DNA of 64,000 bases, taken from the NCBI RefSeq assembly GCF_006345815.1, contig NZ_VCIG01000004.1, positions 124,001 through 188,000 of the forward strand, written 5' to 3'. Positions 38,093 through 46,820 of the stretch are shown here, in pieces. The notes under the pieces were generated by a model, which was not told the origin of the DNA, made no database searches, and saw only the letters and a list, made by a program, of their open reading frames with translations. Source of the stretch: Ochrobactrum sp. CGA5. GTDB taxonomy: Bacteria > Pseudomonadota > Alphaproteobacteria > Rhizobiales > Rhizobiaceae. Position 1 is the first letter of the stretch; the number at the start of each line of letters is the position of its first letter. The position numbers and the translations under genes are program-made.

Positions 38093-38620
38093 ATGTCCAT
38101 TGATGATCTGAAGTCCAAGATCCCGGATTTTGCCAAGGACGTTCGTCTCAATCTTTCGTCCATGGCAAGTGATGAAACTCTGACGCCGCAACAGAAGTAT
38201 GGCTTGTTCGTCGCCTGTGGTATTGCCTCCCGCAATGCCGATGTACGTAAGGCACTTGTCGCCGAAGCGGCCGCCAAGGTTGATGCTTCCGTTATTCAGG
38301 CGGCAAAGTCTGCTGCGTCGATCATGGGCATGAACAACGTCTATTATCGTTTTGTGCATCTTGCGACCAATAAGGACTATCGCACCATGCCAGCAAAGCT
38401 GCGTATGAATGTGATTGGTAATCCGGGTGTCGACAAGGTCGACTTTGAGCTCTGGTCGCTGGCTGTGTCTGCGATCAATGGCTGTGGCATGTGCATTGAT
38501 GCGCATGAGGATGTCCTGCGCAAGGCAAACGTGATGTCAGAAACCGTCCAGACCGCCGTGCGTTTTGCATCGATCATTCAGTCGGTAGCGATTGCGCTGG
38601 AAGCTGCAGACACCGAATAA
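38093..38620 (+). CDS. ahpD: Alkyl hydroperoxidase AhpD
   Basis: Disulfide adaptor that reduces AhpC, with weak peroxidase activity itself. 175 residues from ATG 38093 (AGAGGG upstream); a longer frame from 38024 overlaps the hairpin. The active site CGMCIDAHE has C131, C134 and H138, close to the C130/C133/H137 of the mycobacterial enzyme. Works with ahpC, probably under the OxyR-like regulator. Confidence 0.93.
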   Translation: MSIDDLKSKIPDFAKDVRLNLSSMASDETLTPQQKYGLFVACGIASRNADVRKALVAEAAAKVDASVIQAAKSAASIMGMNNVYYRFVHLATNKDYRTMPAKLRMNVIGNPGVDKVDFELWSLAVSAINGCGMCIDAHEDVLRKANVMSETVQTAVRFASIIQSVAIALEAADTE

Positions 38621-38642
38621 GAGCGGCAAATTCCTTAAACAG

Positions 38643-38677
38643 AAAAGCCCGCATGGATCGATTCATGCGGGCTTTTT
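38643..38677 (+). terminator. Terminator after ahpD
   Basis: A 12-bp stem AAAAGCCCGCAT (38643-38654)/ATGCGGGCTTTT (38665-38676) with T run. Symmetric enough to serve the convergent MHS transporter gene too. Confidence 0.88.
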
Positions 38678-38692
38678 GTTTGGTATGGGTTC

Positions 38693-39973
38693 TTATTCGC
38701 CGCGCTTGAACGAGATGAATGCAAAGCCGATCAGCGAGATGACCGCTGCGGCAGACATGTAATAACCGACATACTCGAAGCTATAATGCGTTGCGAGCCA
38801 TGTCGCGATATAGGGCGCAACCGAAGCACCAAGGATACCCGCCAGATTGAAGGTTAGTGAAGCGCCGGTATAGCGGACCGAAGTTGGGAACGGCTCGGCC
38901 AGAGCGGCGCCGATTGGACCGTAGGTAAGGCCCATCAAGCCGAAGCCAATAATGAGGAACGCGAGAACGCCAGCCGTGCCAGCCATGAACAACGGCGCCA
39001 TGATGAAGCCATAGAGCCCGATCAGAACGGTGACGATAATCATGACCGGCCGCATGCCGAAGCGGTCAGAAAGCAAAGCTGCCACCGGGATCATGAGTCC
39101 GAAGAAGATCACGCCGATCATCTGCAAGATAAGAAATTCTTCCCGGCTGTAACCAAGCGCGCGCGTGCCCCAACCGAGCGAAAAGACGGTCATCAGATAG
39201 AACAGGACGAACGTGGCAACCGCACCGATGGTGCCGAGGAAAAGGCTCATCTTATGCTGTGTGAACAGGGTTGCGACCGGCACTTCGACGCGTTCAGCCT
39301 TGTCGATTGCTTTCTGGAACTCTGGCGTCTCAGCGATTTTCAGTCGGATGAATAACCCAACACCGACCAGAAGAGCACTGGCTATAAATGGGATGCGCCA
39401 GCCGAACTCGAAGAACTGTTCTTCAGTGAGGGCCTCAGCCAGTACGAGGAAGATGCCCGTTGCCAGAATGAAACCAACCGGAGCGCCGAGCTGCGGGAAC
39501 ATGCCGTACCAGGTGCGCTTGCCTTCCGGTGCATTCTCGGTTGCAAGCAGCACTGCACCTCCCCATTCTCCACCGAGGCCGAGTCCCTGACCCAGGCGGC
39601 AGATAGCCAGCAGAAGAGCTGCCCAGACACCGATCGAGTCGTAGGTTGGCAGGAAGCCAATGGCGACTGTGGAGATCCCCATGGTCATAAGCGCAGCAAC
39701 CAGCGTCGCTTTCCGTCCGACCTTGTCTCCAAAGTGGCCAAACAGCGCACCGCCGATCGGGCGGGCGAAGAAGGCAATCGCAAAGGTTGCAAGAGACTGG
39801 AGAAGAGCGGAATTGCCGTCGCTCGCAGGGAAGAACAGATGCGGGAATACGATCACCGCAGCAGTTGCATAAATATAGAAATCGAAGAATTCGATCGTTG
39901 TGCCGATCATGCTCGCGGCCAGAACGCGGCGCGCGGAATTTTTCTGCGGGGAAACCGCTATAGCGACAGTCAT
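38693..39973 (-). CDS. MHS-family major facilitator transporter
   Basis: Twelve-segment proton symporter of the metabolite:H+ symporter family, 426 residues. Family marks: GTTIEFFDFYIYATAA at the first helix, the loop FGHFGDKVGRKATL, and GLGLGGEWGGAVLLATENAP. Members carry organic acids, betaines or shikimate; the substrate cannot be told. Stands alone, convergent with ahpD. Confidence 0.9.
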   Translation of the reverse strand: MTVAIAVSPQKNSARRVLAASMIGTTIEFFDFYIYATAAVIVFPHLFFPASDGNSALLQSLATFAIAFFARPIGGALFGHFGDKVGRKATLVAALMTMGISTVAIGFLPTYDSIGVWAALLLAICRLGQGLGLGGEWGGAVLLATENAPEGKRTWYGMFPQLGAPVGFILATGIFLVLAEALTEEQFFEFGWRIPFIASALLVGVGLFIRLKIAETPEFQKAIDKAERVEVPVATLFTQHKMSLFLGTIGAVATFVLFYLMTVFSLGWGTRALGYSREEFLILQMIGVIFFGLMIPVAALLSDRFGMRPVMIIVTVLIGLYGFIMAPLFMAGTAGVLAFLIIGFGLMGLTYGPIGAALAEPFPTSVRYTGASLTFNLAGILGASVAPYIATWLATHYSFEYVGYYMSAAAVISLIGFAFISFKRGE

Positions 39974-40216
39974 TATTTCAGATCCAATATTTGTGGGCCG
40001 TCTAAATTAGGGGGGAAGCCCAAGATGCGGCTTCTTTAGAACCGCAGAGTATGGAATCGCAAGCAGAAAAAGGCTTTTAAGCAATTTTATGATTTCGGAT
40101 GAGCTGTTTTGGAAAGAAAAGCGAAAGCGAATAAAATTCGTGTCATTGATCAGCCTGGTCTTTCAATTGCCGTGACGTCCGACTAGATTTCCCTTGTCGT
40201 CTGTTTGGAAACAAAG

Positions 40217-40642
40217 ATGCATCGGGCAAAGTACGATTTCAGGGTTAGGAGTATAAAGCGAAGCCGTGCGGTCTTGCGTTTGCCTTCTCGTGTACTCGTG
40301 ACTTTGCTCTCGTTCTTGTTTCTGGTTTCCGCGCAGCTTTGTTACACGATGGCGCATGACACGCAGTCTGTGCAGGTTGTTGCCGAAAGTCATGTGAATA
40401 TGCCGCATCACATGGAAGGATCGTCTATATCGGTAGAAAAGGGCAAGGCTGCACCGATGGATCACGGTGCCAAAGCACCCAATACTTGTATCATGATGAC
40501 ATGTGGCTTTGTAGTTCAACTGGCAACGAACTTGCGCGCGTCTGGTTCCTCACAGGATTTCGGCTTGCCGCCGCTTGTTGCGGTGTTGAGCGGCAAGTTT
40601 CCGAATAGGGATTTGCGACCTCCCATAGCGATTCCGGCCTGA
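40217..40642 (+). CDS. Small exported His/Met-rich protein of the copper group
   Basis: 141 residues, not recognised as a named family. A basic N-terminus and a hydrophobic segment (about 27-41) suggest export or anchoring. Metal-type clusters HVNMPHHMEG, APMDHG and CIMMTC point to copper or silver handling. It lies 57 bases before a multicopper oxidase on the same strand. ATG 40217 is chosen; one codon group upstream (40205) is also open. Confidence 0.6.
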   Translation: MHRAKYDFRVRSIKRSRAVLRLPSRVLVTLLSFLFLVSAQLCYTMAHDTQSVQVVAESHVNMPHHMEGSSISVEKGKAAPMDHGAKAPNTCIMMTCGFVVQLATNLRASGSSQDFGLPPLVAVLSGKFPNRDLRPPIAIPA

Positions 40643-40699
40643 TCTGGAAATCGCCGTCAAAGGTTTGACGGCCATTACGACTATGTCTGGAGACTTACC

Positions 40700-42310
40700 A
40701 TGTCTGGAATTACACGCCGCCGCCTGCTGGCCCTTGGGGCAGGGGCAGCCTTTATTGCTGCCATTCGCCCTTTTGACATCCGGGCACAAGGTGCTCATCA
40801 ACATATGGGGCACGGAGCCGCCACCCCATCAACTGCTCGCACCAGTCGCCCTTTGCCCTTGCCGCCTCTGATCGAACCCGATGCGGCAGGTGTCGTTAAA
40901 CTGAAAGTACAGACGGGGCGGCATAGTTTTGAAGAAGGGAGCGAAGCGGCATCTGCGGGTGTCAATGGAGCCTATCTTGGCCCGCTCGTGCGCTTGAAGA
41001 ACGGGGAAACGGTCACCCTTTCCGTGGAAAATGGCATGGATGAAGAAACCACCCTCCATTGGCATGGACTATTTGTTCCATCCGTTCTCGACGGTGGGCC
41101 TCATAATCTGATTGCAGCGGGCACGGAGTGGAATCCGAAAATCACGGTTAATCAGCCCGCTTCGTTCAACTGGTTCCATCCGCACTTACATGGAAATACC
41201 GCTCGTCAGGCGCATATGGGTATCGCCGGTTTGATGGTGGTTACCGATGGCAGGGATAGTGAGCGCGGGCTACCTCAAGATTACGGTGTGGACGATATTC
41301 CACTGGTCCTTCAGGATCGCCGGGTGATCGAGGGCGACAAGGTTTATCAACCCGATATCATGGATTTGATGCATGGTTTCCGAGGTAACAAGCTTATCGT
41401 GAACGGTGTGGTGTCACCCGAAGCAAATGTGCCAGCATCCATCGTGCGTCTGCGTCTCCTGAATGGTGCAAATGCGCGAAATTTTCACGTTCGTCTGAGT
41501 GACAAGAGGCCTTTATTCGTCATTGCATCAGACGGTGGATATATTGGAAAGCCCGAGCCTGTCGAAAGGCTGACAATCAGCCCTGGTGAACGTTACGAGG
41601 TTCTTGTTGATTTCTCCAAGGGTGAGGGGGCTGATCTGCTGACCTACGGCAATGACAGTGGTGGCGACGATCTGCATATAATGCGCTTTGTCGTCGACAC
41701 TGCCTTGAAAGCAACAATCACGACGCTTCCACGCAGTCTTGACGGTCCCGATGCACCGGATGAAAGACTTTCCGTAAAACGCCGCTCATTTTTCTTCGAC
41801 GAGCGGACGGCGGAGAATATGCAACTGATGATGGCCAAGCCATCTACAGGTCCCCAAGCCGGGCATAACATGGGCGATATGGACATGGGTTCAATGCAGC
41901 CCGGCGCAATGGATCACGATATGCATGGCGCCAGAAGTTCCGCCGATGCGGGGTTGGCTCTTGAAGCTCTGACGTCGGGCGTCGAAATGGCGATCGCGGG
42001 TAAACCTTTCGATATGGATCGGATTGATGTTGAGGCCAAACTAGGCTCGTGGGAGATTTGGGATCTTACAACGAAAGAGATGCCGCATCCTTTCCATATC
42101 CATGGAGCATCATTCCGCATTCTTTCTCTGAATGGCAAAGCTCCTCCGGCGCATCAATCAGGGTGGAAGGATACCGCACTGATCGACGGAAAGGCTGAGC
42201 TCCTCGTTCATTTTGATCGGAAGGCAGTGAAAAGCCATCCATTCATGTTCCATTGCCATGTGTTGGAACACGAGGATGTGGGCATGATGGCACAGTTCGT
42301 AACGGTATAG
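40700..42310 (+). CDS. Tat-exported multicopper oxidase (CueO/CopA-like)
   Basis: Periplasmic copper oxidase, probably oxidising Cu(I) for copper tolerance. 536 residues with a twin-arginine signal (TRRRLLALGAG). All copper sites present: HWHG, WFHPHLHG, HPFHIHG and the C-terminal HCHVLEHEDVGMM. A Met/His-rich insert (MGDMDMGSMQPGAMDHDMHG) near residue 395 resembles the copper-binding region of CueO. Preceded by the small His/Met protein and followed by sodC. Confidence 0.92.
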   Translation: MSGITRRRLLALGAGAAFIAAIRPFDIRAQGAHQHMGHGAATPSTARTSRPLPLPPLIEPDAAGVVKLKVQTGRHSFEEGSEAASAGVNGAYLGPLVRLKNGETVTLSVENGMDEETTLHWHGLFVPSVLDGGPHNLIAAGTEWNPKITVNQPASFNWFHPHLHGNTARQAHMGIAGLMVVTDGRDSERGLPQDYGVDDIPLVLQDRRVIEGDKVYQPDIMDLMHGFRGNKLIVNGVVSPEANVPASIVRLRLLNGANARNFHVRLSDKRPLFVIASDGGYIGKPEPVERLTISPGERYEVLVDFSKGEGADLLTYGNDSGGDDLHIMRFVVDTALKATITTLPRSLDGPDAPDERLSVKRRSFFFDERTAENMQLMMAKPSTGPQAGHNMGDMDMGSMQPGAMDHDMHGARSSADAGLALEALTSGVEMAIAGKPFDMDRIDVEAKLGSWEIWDLTTKEMPHPFHIHGASFRILSLNGKAPPAHQSGWKDTALIDGKAELLVHFDRKAVKSHPFMFHCHVLEHEDVGMMAQFVTV

Positions 42311-42317
42311 TTTTTGA

Positions 42318-42357
42318 GCGGGCTGCGTGATCATCGTTTATCATGCTGCCCGCCTTT
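42318..42357 (+). terminator. Possible terminator after the multicopper oxidase gene
   Basis: GCGGGC (42318-42323) pairs with GCCCGC (42348-42353), with further partial pairing inside, followed by CTTT. Moderate strength. Confidence 0.5.
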
Positions 42358-42432
42358 CGACATTTTGTTTCGAACAATTTCTGACGGTGTACGTTGTTCT
42401 CTCGTCAAGAATATCGCGATCAGGAGGAAACA

Positions 42433-42954
42433 ATGCAGCCATTATTGATTGCTTCAGCAATGATGCTTCTGACAGTTCCAGCCGTTGCAGCGGATGTGAG
42501 CGTGAGACTCTACGAAGCGCGGCCGGCTGGGGCGGGGAAAGAGGTCGGCACCGTTATGATTTCGCAAACTGCTGGCGGATTGCAATTCAAAGCTGATTTG
42601 CAAGGCCTGTCTGCCGGTGAGCATGGCTTCCATCTGCACGAGAACGGAAGTTGTGCACCCGGTGAACAGGACGGAAAAATTGTTCCGGCCCTGGCTGCCG
42701 GTGGGCATTTCGACCCCTCGCATTCCAAGCATCATATGGGGCCGGAAGGCGAGGGTCATCTTGGTGACTTGCCTTTTCTCAAGGCCGATGCTGACGGCAA
42801 TGTAACGGAAACCGTCACGGCTCCGCGCCTCAAGACATTGGATGAAATCAAGGGCAGGGCTTTGATGGTCCATGTTGGCGGAGACAACTATTCCGATGAG
42901 CCCAAACCGCTTGGCGGTGGTGGGGCACGCTTGGCCTGCGGTGTGATCGAATAA
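42433..42954 (+). CDS. sodC: Periplasmic Cu/Zn superoxide dismutase
   Basis: Dismutates superoxide in the periplasm. 173 residues with a signal peptide ending AVA-AD. ATG 42433 follows CAGGAGG exactly. Copper and zinc ligands are in HGFHLHENGSC, GGHFDPSHSKHH and GEGHLGDLP, and the C-terminal LACGVI cysteine forms the disulfide. Same length as Brucella SodC, a macrophage-survival factor. Confidence 0.95.
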   Translation: MQPLLIASAMMLLTVPAVAADVSVRLYEARPAGAGKEVGTVMISQTAGGLQFKADLQGLSAGEHGFHLHENGSCAPGEQDGKIVPALAAGGHFDPSHSKHHMGPEGEGHLGDLPFLKADADGNVTETVTAPRLKTLDEIKGRALMVHVGGDNYSDEPKPLGGGGARLACGVIE

Positions 42955-42968
42955 TCCGGAACGACAAC

Positions 42969-44297
42969 CTATCCCCAGTTTTCGATGTGGATTTTGGAGC
43001 CATCTGAAAAACGCGATATGTGAAACGCCGCAGGATCAACAACCGGCGTTTCACCCGTCACCATATCCGCGACAAGCTTGCCGGCGCCAGGACCAATACC
43101 GAAGCCATGGCCTGAAAAGCCTGTTGCCACGATCAATCCTTCGACGCCCGGCAGCGGTGAAATCACGGGAATGACATCCGGCATCGTGTCGATGAGGCCT
43201 GCCCACTCCTGTTCTATTGTGGCAGATGTGAAAGATGGGATTGCCTGCTTCAACTTCGCAAGCACCTGAGCATTGGTCGCCTTGTGTGGAGCAGGATCGA
43301 GTGTACGGATTTTCTCGAAAACGGATACCTGATCTGCAGGCCGAAGCTTCCACTGGAATGCTTCTTCGAAAAAGCGTTCGCCAAATCGGAACCGCAACGA
43401 CCGCCACTCGCTCGAAAGCGATGGTATGAAGTCGCGGAAGAACCGGAAGCTGTCTGGTACAATGTCGGCGATAGAGCCGCCTAGGCTCGCCACCGTATAG
43501 CCGCCATCCAGCCGCTTGCGTAAGGCAAAGTCTGAAAATGCGATCGCGGGTTCCACACCGGCGTCAAGAGGCGCTGTACGAAAGACTGAAGACCGGACTT
43601 TCAATTGCGGCAGGTAAGCATTTAATTCAGAAATAATAAGCCGTGACCATGCCCCGCCGGCGACAACAAGGGCCTCACAGCGTAAGCGGCCCTTTTCGGT
43701 CAGAATCGCAGTGACCCGACCATTGGTTGTTTCGATACCGCGCACAGCACAATTTTGTAGGATGACGGCACCATTTTCTTGTGCTTTTGCCGCGATAGCC
43801 GGAACTGCCTTTTGCGGTTCGGCCCGACCGTCGAGCGGTGTAATCATACCGCCGGCGAGAGGCCGATTTATACCCGGTGCAAGTGCTGAGGCTTGTCCAG
43901 CATTGAGCAGCTCGGTCTCTATGCCGTGTTCGCGGGCAATATTGATCCACTCGGCATAAAGAGCCATTTGCTCTTCTTTTTCAGCGGCATAGGCGATTCC
44001 GGTAACGCGGAAGCCGGTTTCGCGCCCTGTTCGCTTATTCATATCATTCCATAGCCGCATGCTCTCGACTATAAGTGGCATTTCGCGGCTGTCGCGCCCA
44101 GTGCGTCGGCACCAGCCCCAGTTGCGACTGGACTGTTCTCCTGCGATCTTGCCTTTTTCAAGGAGAGTGACGGGAATGCCTCGCTCGGCCAAAAAGAGAG
44201 CCGTTGAAACACCAATGATGCCGCCACCGATGATGGCAACTTTGGTTTCTTGCGGCAAGCTTTCGGCTGTCGCCACCTTATCCGTGACCGGCCCCAT
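42969..44297 (-). CDS. FAD-dependent amine/D-amino-acid oxidoreductase (DadA-like)
   Basis: 442 residues from ATG 44297 (GCAGGAG upstream; the TTG at 44315 is an alternative). N-terminal FAD motif IIGGGIIGVSTALFLAERG and a C-terminal ATGFSGHGFGIGPGAGKLVADMV typical of DAO/GlyOx enzymes. The Cys in NWGWCRRTGRD may be relevant to flavin contact. Substrate unknown (D-amino acid, sarcosine-type or opine-like). Convergent with sodC and divergent from the fbpC-like gene. Confidence 0.82.
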   Translation of the reverse strand: MGPVTDKVATAESLPQETKVAIIGGGIIGVSTALFLAERGIPVTLLEKGKIAGEQSSRNWGWCRRTGRDSREMPLIVESMRLWNDMNKRTGRETGFRVTGIAYAAEKEEQMALYAEWINIAREHGIETELLNAGQASALAPGINRPLAGGMITPLDGRAEPQKAVPAIAAKAQENGAVILQNCAVRGIETTNGRVTAILTEKGRLRCEALVVAGGAWSRLIISELNAYLPQLKVRSSVFRTAPLDAGVEPAIAFSDFALRKRLDGGYTVASLGGSIADIVPDSFRFFRDFIPSLSSEWRSLRFRFGERFFEEAFQWKLRPADQVSVFEKIRTLDPAPHKATNAQVLAKLKQAIPSFTSATIEQEWAGLIDTMPDVIPVISPLPGVEGLIVATGFSGHGFGIGPGAGKLVADMVTGETPVVDPAAFHISRFSDGSKIHIENWG

Positions 44298-44507
44298 TTC
44301 AATATTCTCCTGCAACGCGACTGGATGATTTGGGTATGTGGAAGAATGGAGAACATGGCGCGCTTTTCGTTTGTGATCAACCAGACAAGCCGCTCTAAGA
44401 ATGGTTAGTTACGATATTCCTGAGGTATTCTGTCCTGTTTTAGTAGCTTTCTGAAGAATGTGCATCTATATCCGCTTGAACTGCAATCTGGATACGCACT
44501 CTTGCTT

Positions 44508-45602
44508 ATGGACGCACGCAACCCGCACGATGAAAGACAGGTTCCCGGTCATTCGGGTCCGGCATTGACTCTGTCCGGTATTCGCCGCCAGTTTGGGGCC
44601 ATAAGTGCTCTCGACGATGTCTCCCTTGATGTTCATGCCGGAGAGGTCATTTGTCTGGTTGGACATTCCGGCTGCGGTAAGACTTCTCTGTTGCGCATTA
44701 TTGCAGGCATTGATGCTCCCGACTGTGGAACGCTTGTGATGGGGGGCAAGATGCTTGTGGGCCCATCGGTTTTCATTGAGCCCGAGAAGCGGAATGTTGG
44801 TGTGGTTTTTCAGGATTACGCCTTGTTTCCGCATTTGACGGTCAAAGAAAATATTCTTTTCGGTTTGCGCACAATGTCCCGCAACGAAGCGAACGAGAGG
44901 GCAAAAGAGCTTCTCAAACTAGTGTCGCTGTCGCACATGGCGGACCGATACCCGCATATGCTGTCGGGCGGCGAGCAACAGCGTGTTGCTCTTATCCGTG
45001 CCCTCGCTCCGAAACCGCATCTGCTGTTGATGGACGAACCGTTTTCGAACCTCGATAGAGGTTTGCGTGCCAGAGTTCGCCACGAAACTGTCGCCTTGTT
45101 GAGAGAACTCGGCACAACGGCGATTATCGTAACCCACGAGGCTGAAGAAGCATTGTCGACCGGGGATCGAGTGGTACTGATGCGCTCTGGAAAAATAGTT
45201 CAGAGTGGCCCCGCATGCGAACTTCATGACCGGCCATTGAACCGTTACGCGGCAGATTTCTTCTGTGATTTCAATGTGGTACCGGGGCGGATCGAGCACG
45301 GTGAGCTAACCACTCCCTTTGGAGGGATCGTCGCGGTCGAAACGCTTGAACCAAATGCGGAAGCGTTTGTCTATCTGCGTCCGCGCGATTTTACGATCCT
45401 TGCTGAGGGCGAGGTCCGCGAAGCTTCGTTGCGTGGCCATATTGAATCACGGACTTTCCTCGGTGAAGTCGAAGAACTTGTCGTGCAGGTGGTAGGTGTA
45501 AATCTCCGACTGCGTGTGCGTACGGAACTACGGCTTCCGGCAGAAGCAACTAATATTACTTTATGCCCGCATTGGGATAAGGCGCTGATTTTCCCCAAGT
45601 GA
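44508..45602 (+). CDS. fbpC: Ferric iron ABC transporter ATP-binding protein
   Basis: 364 residues from ATG 44508; GTG 44460 is also open and the start is not settled since neither has a clear ribosome site. Walker A GHSGCGKTS (52-60), Q-loop FQDYALFP, signature LSGGEQQR, Walker B LLLMDEPFSNLD, C-terminal TOBE region. Order here is ATPase, binding protein, permease (CAB), unlike the ABC order at 22-27 kb. Confidence 0.88.
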   Translation: MDARNPHDERQVPGHSGPALTLSGIRRQFGAISALDDVSLDVHAGEVICLVGHSGCGKTSLLRIIAGIDAPDCGTLVMGGKMLVGPSVFIEPEKRNVGVVFQDYALFPHLTVKENILFGLRTMSRNEANERAKELLKLVSLSHMADRYPHMLSGGEQQRVALIRALAPKPHLLLMDEPFSNLDRGLRARVRHETVALLRELGTTAIIVTHEAEEALSTGDRVVLMRSGKIVQSGPACELHDRPLNRYAADFFCDFNVVPGRIEHGELTTPFGGIVAVETLEPNAEAFVYLRPRDFTILAEGEVREASLRGHIESRTFLGEVEELVVQVVGVNLRLRVRTELRLPAEATNITLCPHWDKALIFPK

Positions 45603-45666
45603 CAGAAAATATACCCTATCAAAGTTGGATGGGCAATTGACCAACATTGAGCCTCCCCGTATAACT

Positions 45667-45681
45667 TGATTGTATTGCTCA
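45667..45681 (+). promoter_or_regulatory. Candidate RirA iron-responsive operator (IRO box)
   Basis: TGA-N9-TCA, the loose core I recall for rhizobial RirA IRO boxes, 35 bases before the ATG of the Fe(III)-binding protein. The motif is short and may occur by chance; position favours it. Confidence 0.4.
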
Positions 45682-45716
45682 TAATTCAAAATGAAACAGG
45701 TCCATCCGGAGGTAAA

Positions 45717-46733
45717 ATGTCCAAGTTTGCGCGTTATGGTCTCGCTCTCGCCGCAACAACGCTTTTCGCAGGGGCTGCCCACGCAGATGAAGTGAACATT
45801 TACACGACACGCGAGCCAGGTCTCATTCAGCCCTTGCTCGATGCTTTCAAATCGTCCACTGGAATTACGGTCAATACGGTGTTTCTAAAGGATGGTCTGG
45901 CAGAGCGCGTCGCCTCGGAAGGTGCGAATTCGCCCGCCGACATTCTTATGACGGTGGATGCCGGTAACCTGGTGGATCTCGTTGACAAGGGCCTCACGCA
46001 GCCTGTCGATTCCAAGGTGCTGAAAGAGGCTGTCCCGGAACAGCTTCGCGATGCTAAGGATAACTGGTTCGCGCTTTCCATGCGCGCTCGCGTGGTCTAT
46101 GCGGCCAAGGATCTTGAGCTTGACAAGATCAATTACGAAGACCTTTCCGATCCGAAGTGGAAGGGTAAAATCTGTATTCGTGCGGGTCAGCACCCTTACA
46201 ATACGGCTCTCTTCGCAGACTATATTGCGCATTATGGTGCCGAGAAGACCGAAGAATGGCTCAAGGGCCTCAAGGACAATCTCGCACGCAAAGCTGCCGG
46301 TGGAGACCGTGACGGCGCCAAGGATATCGTTGGTGGCATTTGTGACATCGCGGTCGCAAATTCTTACTATGTCGGCCTGATGCGTTCGGGCAAGGGTGGC
46401 GACGAGCAAAAGACTTGGGGCGAGGGCATCAAGGTCTTGCTGCCGACCTTCAAGGATGGCGGAACTCAGGTCAACATAAGTGGTGCAGCTATCGCCAAGA
46501 ACGCGCCGAACAAGGACGCAGCAGTCAAGCTGCTTGAATATCTGGTGTCGGATGAAGCTCAGCAAATCTATGCCAAGGCCAATTTCGAATACCCGGTCAA
46601 GCCGGGTGCACCGCTCGACCCTATCGTGGAGTCATTCGGTGAACTGAAGATCGACAGCGTTCCGTTGTCTGAAATTGTCAGCCATCGCAAGCAGGCAAGT
46701 GAACTGGTCGACAAAGTCGGTTTTGATAACTAA
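45717..46733 (+). CDS. fbpA: Ferric iron ABC transporter substrate-binding protein
   Basis: Periplasmic Fe(III)-binding protein, 338 residues; signal peptide ending AHA-DE (about 23). ATG 45717 follows CGGAGG. The adjacent tyrosines that bind iron in FbpA are present (Y217-Y218 in ANSYYVG), as is YTTREPG near the N-terminus. This separates it clearly from the AfuA-like protein at 22302. A hairpin follows before fbpB. Confidence 0.92.
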   Translation: MSKFARYGLALAATTLFAGAAHADEVNIYTTREPGLIQPLLDAFKSSTGITVNTVFLKDGLAERVASEGANSPADILMTVDAGNLVDLVDKGLTQPVDSKVLKEAVPEQLRDAKDNWFALSMRARVVYAAKDLELDKINYEDLSDPKWKGKICIRAGQHPYNTALFADYIAHYGAEKTEEWLKGLKDNLARKAAGGDRDGAKDIVGGICDIAVANSYYVGLMRSGKGGDEQKTWGEGIKVLLPTFKDGGTQVNISGAAIAKNAPNKDAAVKLLEYLVSDEAQQIYAKANFEYPVKPGAPLDPIVESFGELKIDSVPLSEIVSHRKQASELVDKVGFDN

Positions 46734-46756
46734 AAGCCGAATGAGCTACGCAGACG

Positions 46757-46785
46757 AACGCCGGTACAGTTCACGTGCCGGCGTT
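46757..46785 (+). terminator. Stem-loop after fbpA
   Basis: 8-bp stem AACGCCGG (46757-46764)/CCGGCGTT (46778-46785), no T run. Probably an mRNA stabiliser between fbpA and fbpB. Confidence 0.5.
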
Positions 46786-46820
46786 GCACTATAGATAGAC
46801 CAACGGAAGCCTTTGCAGCG

